Assembly (NCBI GenBank): GCA_963766295.1
Contig: CAVXYW010000002.1
Coordinates: forward strand, 1,054,001 to 1,118,000
Direction: 5' to 3'
Length of the DNA stretch: 64,000 bases
Origin: JBBDRJ01 sp963766295
Lineage (GTDB): Bacteria > Actinomycetota > JAICYB01
The notes under the pieces were generated by a model that made no database searches, was not told the DNA's origin, and saw only the letters and a program-made list of their open reading frames with translations. Shown in pieces: positions 62,555-64,000 of this stretch (position 1 is the stretch's first letter; each line of letters opens with the position of its first letter). The position numbers and the translations under genes were made by a program.

Positions 62555-63634
62555 ATGGACGAGCTCCTAGCCTCCTTCACCTACACACCCATGCAACGGT
62601 GGGGCCCGGTGTCACCTCACGGCGTTGGAACCGCAGTCGGATTCTTCGCGGGTGCCTGGCTGATGGCGCGTCGCGCCGAACCGCGCGGCATCCCCCGCAC
62701 CGAGGTGTACAACGCGGTCACCTGGGGCGCGATCGGCGCCATCATCGGCGCCCGCGGGTTTTACGTCCTGGGTCATCTGAGCCAGTTCGATTCGATCGGC
62801 GACATGCTCGCGGTTTGGGAGGGCGGGCTCACCATGTTCGGAGGTTTCATCGGTGGACTCGTGCTCGGCCTTGGCTATCTGCGCCGCCACGGATTCGCCA
62901 TCCCGCCTGCACTCGACGCTGCGGCTCCCGGTTTCGCTGTCGGCGTCATCTTCGGTCGGATCGGCGACCTGATCATCGCCGACCACCTCGGACGGGTCAC
63001 AGACTTCTTCCTCGGCTATCGCATACCGAACGCGGAGATTGCACCGGGTTATGGCCCGCCTACTTACGTGCCGGGCGCCGTCGTTCACCACACGGCGCTC
63101 TACGACTTGGCCGGCGCGCTCATCCTGCTCGGCTTCCTCTACTTGCTCGATCGTCGGAAACCGGCCACGGGAACCCTCTTCGCCGCGTTCTCCGTCTGGT
63201 ACGGCATACAGCGGATCCTTATCGACTTCACCCGAAACCGTGAGCTGATCGAATCGTTCTTCTTCGGACTTTCGGGAAGCCAGTGGGCCGGACTTGGCTT
63301 CGCCTTGGGCGGACTCATTGCCTTGATCCGCATAAGGAGACGAGCCGGCGCGCCATCCACCGAACCCGCACCAGAACCGGTGCCCGTTCCCATTCCACCG
63401 CCGCAGCCTGCGAGGACGATCACGGACGCTGCCGATCCTCTGCCGGCCGAGCCTGAGGCGCCGCCCACCACAGCGATCGCCCAGCCACCGATCACGACGC
63501 CAAGTGGGCCACCCGAGTCAACGGTGCCGCAGCCCGAGCCACCCTCGCCTCATGCGCCGGACGCGGAAGCTCCCGAAGAGCCTGAGGACTCCTCACCCAA
63601 ACCTCCGGAGCCACTACCGCCATCTACTGACTGA
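62555..63634 (+). CDS. lgt: Lgt-family prolipoprotein diacylglyceryl transferase, variant active site and proline-rich tail
   Basis: 359 residues, ATG at 62555. About seven membrane helices; VWEGGLTMFGGFIGG and FGRIGDLIIADHLGR match the Lgt fold. The Lgt signature normally reads GRxGNFxNGE; here the Asn is Asp and the Glu is Asp, while the Arg is kept. About 95 C-terminal residues are Pro/Glu/Ser-rich (PAPEPVPVPIPPPQ), a cytoplasmic tail of actinobacterial type. The last 85 bases are antisense to nusB. Lgt adds diacylglycerol to lipobox cysteines, such as may exist in the PBP here. Paralogue with altered specificity cannot be excluded. Confidence 0.78.
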   Translation: MDELLASFTYTPMQRWGPVSPHGVGTAVGFFAGAWLMARRAEPRGIPRTEVYNAVTWGAIGAIIGARGFYVLGHLSQFDSIGDMLAVWEGGLTMFGGFIGGLVLGLGYLRRHGFAIPPALDAAAPGFAVGVIFGRIGDLIIADHLGRVTDFFLGYRIPNAEIAPGYGPPTYVPGAVVHHTALYDLAGALILLGFLYLLDRRKPATGTLFAAFSVWYGIQRILIDFTRNRELIESFFFGLSGSQWAGLGFALGGLIALIRIRRRAGAPSTEPAPEPVPVPIPPPQPARTITDAADPLPAEPEAPPTTAIAQPPITTPSGPPESTVPQPEPPSPHAPDAEAPEEPEDSSPKPPEPLPPSTD

Positions 63635-64000
63635 AGATCGTTCCTTACTGCTTCCAGCACCCCGTTGACGAACTTTCCGGCTTCGTCGCCTGAGAAATGT
63701 TTGGCGATCTCGATCGCTTCGTCGATGACGGCGGCCGGCGGGACCTCACCCACGAGCAACTCGAGAGCTCCGACGCGCAGGACGTTCAGATCGACCGGAG
63801 ACATGCGTTCCGGCTCCCAGTCGATCGCGTGCTTGCGGATGAGACCGTCAAGCTCGTCGCGTCTAGAGATCACCTGACGAACCAATATTTCGGAATAAGG
63901 ATCGACGCCGTCCCGCTCCGCGAGCATGTCCTCGACGCCTGTCTGTCGCACGCCGGCGCCGTACAGGATCTCGACGGCCGCCACGCGGGCGGCGCGGCGC
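63550..64000 (-). CDS. nusB: Transcription antitermination protein NusB, N-terminus beyond window
   Basis: Open from the window edge; the visible part begins RRAARVAAVEILYGAGVRQTG, so the true start lies outside (a GTG at 63984 would cut the first helix). NusB is an all-helical protein that joins NusE/S10 on boxA RNA. MSPVDLNVLRVGALELLVGE and AVIDEAIEIAKHFSGDEAGKFVNGVL are typical. It ends with a Gly/Ser-rich tail of about 25 residues that is antisense to the lgt tail. Confidence 0.93.
   Translation of the reverse strand, partial: RRAARVAAVEILYGAGVRQTGVEDMLAERDGVDPYSEILVRQVISRRDELDGLIRKHAIDWEPERMSPVDLNVLRVGALELLVGEVPPAAVIDEAIEIAKHFSGDEAGKFVNGVLEAVRNDLQSVDGGSGSGGLGEESSGSSGASASGA

Overview
The window reads as one contiguous chromosomal segment of an uncultured member of the Actinomycetota (high-GC Gram-positives). 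The evidence is the gene complement and order. There is an actinobacterial integration host factor (mIHF), a SteA/MctB pair next to recN-nadK-tlyA, a PriA without helicase motifs, the arg order C-J-B-D-F-R-G-H, and the chain pyrR-pyrB-pyrC-carA-carB-...-mihF-gmk-rpoZ-coaBC-metK-priA-def-fmt-rpe-ribDEBAH. This follows the gene order known from Mycobacterium tuberculosis (pyrR to ribH, then infC to tlyA), with local insertions. No mobile element, CRISPR array, tRNA, rRNA or prophage was seen. No gene-free gap exceeds 300 bases; the longest are the infC leader (about 270 bases) and the ribD leader with its riboswitch (about 277 bases).

Layout. (1) 1-9122: envelope and repair block, minus strand: murJ (cut by the window edge), mctB/steB, steA, recN, nadK, tlyA and a phasin-like coiled-coil gene; then a plus-strand rhomboid protease converging on a NagD-like HAD phosphatase and a TPR gene. 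(2) 9173-15829, plus strand: DUF1015 protein, Mn-type superoxide dismutase, three overlapping pilin-like genes and a metallo-beta-lactamase-fold hydrolase. (3) 15822-22011: TPR gene, tyrS, a class A penicillin-binding protein with a PASTA domain, 3-methyladenine DNA glycosylase and glutamate dehydrogenase. (4) 22025-30211: complete arginine operon argCJBD(FR)GH with an ARG-box-like operator. (5) 30260-36360: GNAT, pheT, pheS, a soluble histidine kinase, rplT, rpmI, infC with a structured leader, and a cold-shock gene. (6) 36460-41763: enoyl-CoA hydratase, hisG and a riboflavin operon under an FMN riboswitch. (7) 41845-50406: GGDEF protein, rpe, fmt, def, priA, metK, coaBC, rpoZ, gmk and mihF. 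(8) 50504-61426: all genes for de novo UMP synthesis (pyrE, F, D, K, carB, carA, C, B, R) behind a PyrR-binding leader. (9) 61516-64000: two tandem glutathione-peroxidase-family genes, an Lgt-family gene and nusB (cut by the window edge).

Genes are packed tightly. Most neighbours share four bases (ATGA, GTGA, TTGA or CTGA), which points to translational coupling and fixes many start codons, including non-ATG ones.

The main caveat is sequence quality. At least eleven genes, most of them normally essential (tyrS, metK, coaBC, rpoZ, carB, argG, argH, pyrR, pyrC, gdh, PBP), can only be read as full-length proteins by switching frame at about 25 single-base or two-base steps. These cluster at 17-24.4 kb and 47.3-49.5 kb. 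I interpret them as uncorrected sequencing indels rather than gene decay, and each location is given below. This also bears on the apparent argF-argR gene fusion, the HAD/rhomboid antisense overlap and the missing gmk start codon. I found no clearly new biological system. The most interesting leads are the isolated pilin-like trio, the infC ATA start with attenuator leader, the argF-argR joint, the Lgt variant and the lipobox-bearing PBP.
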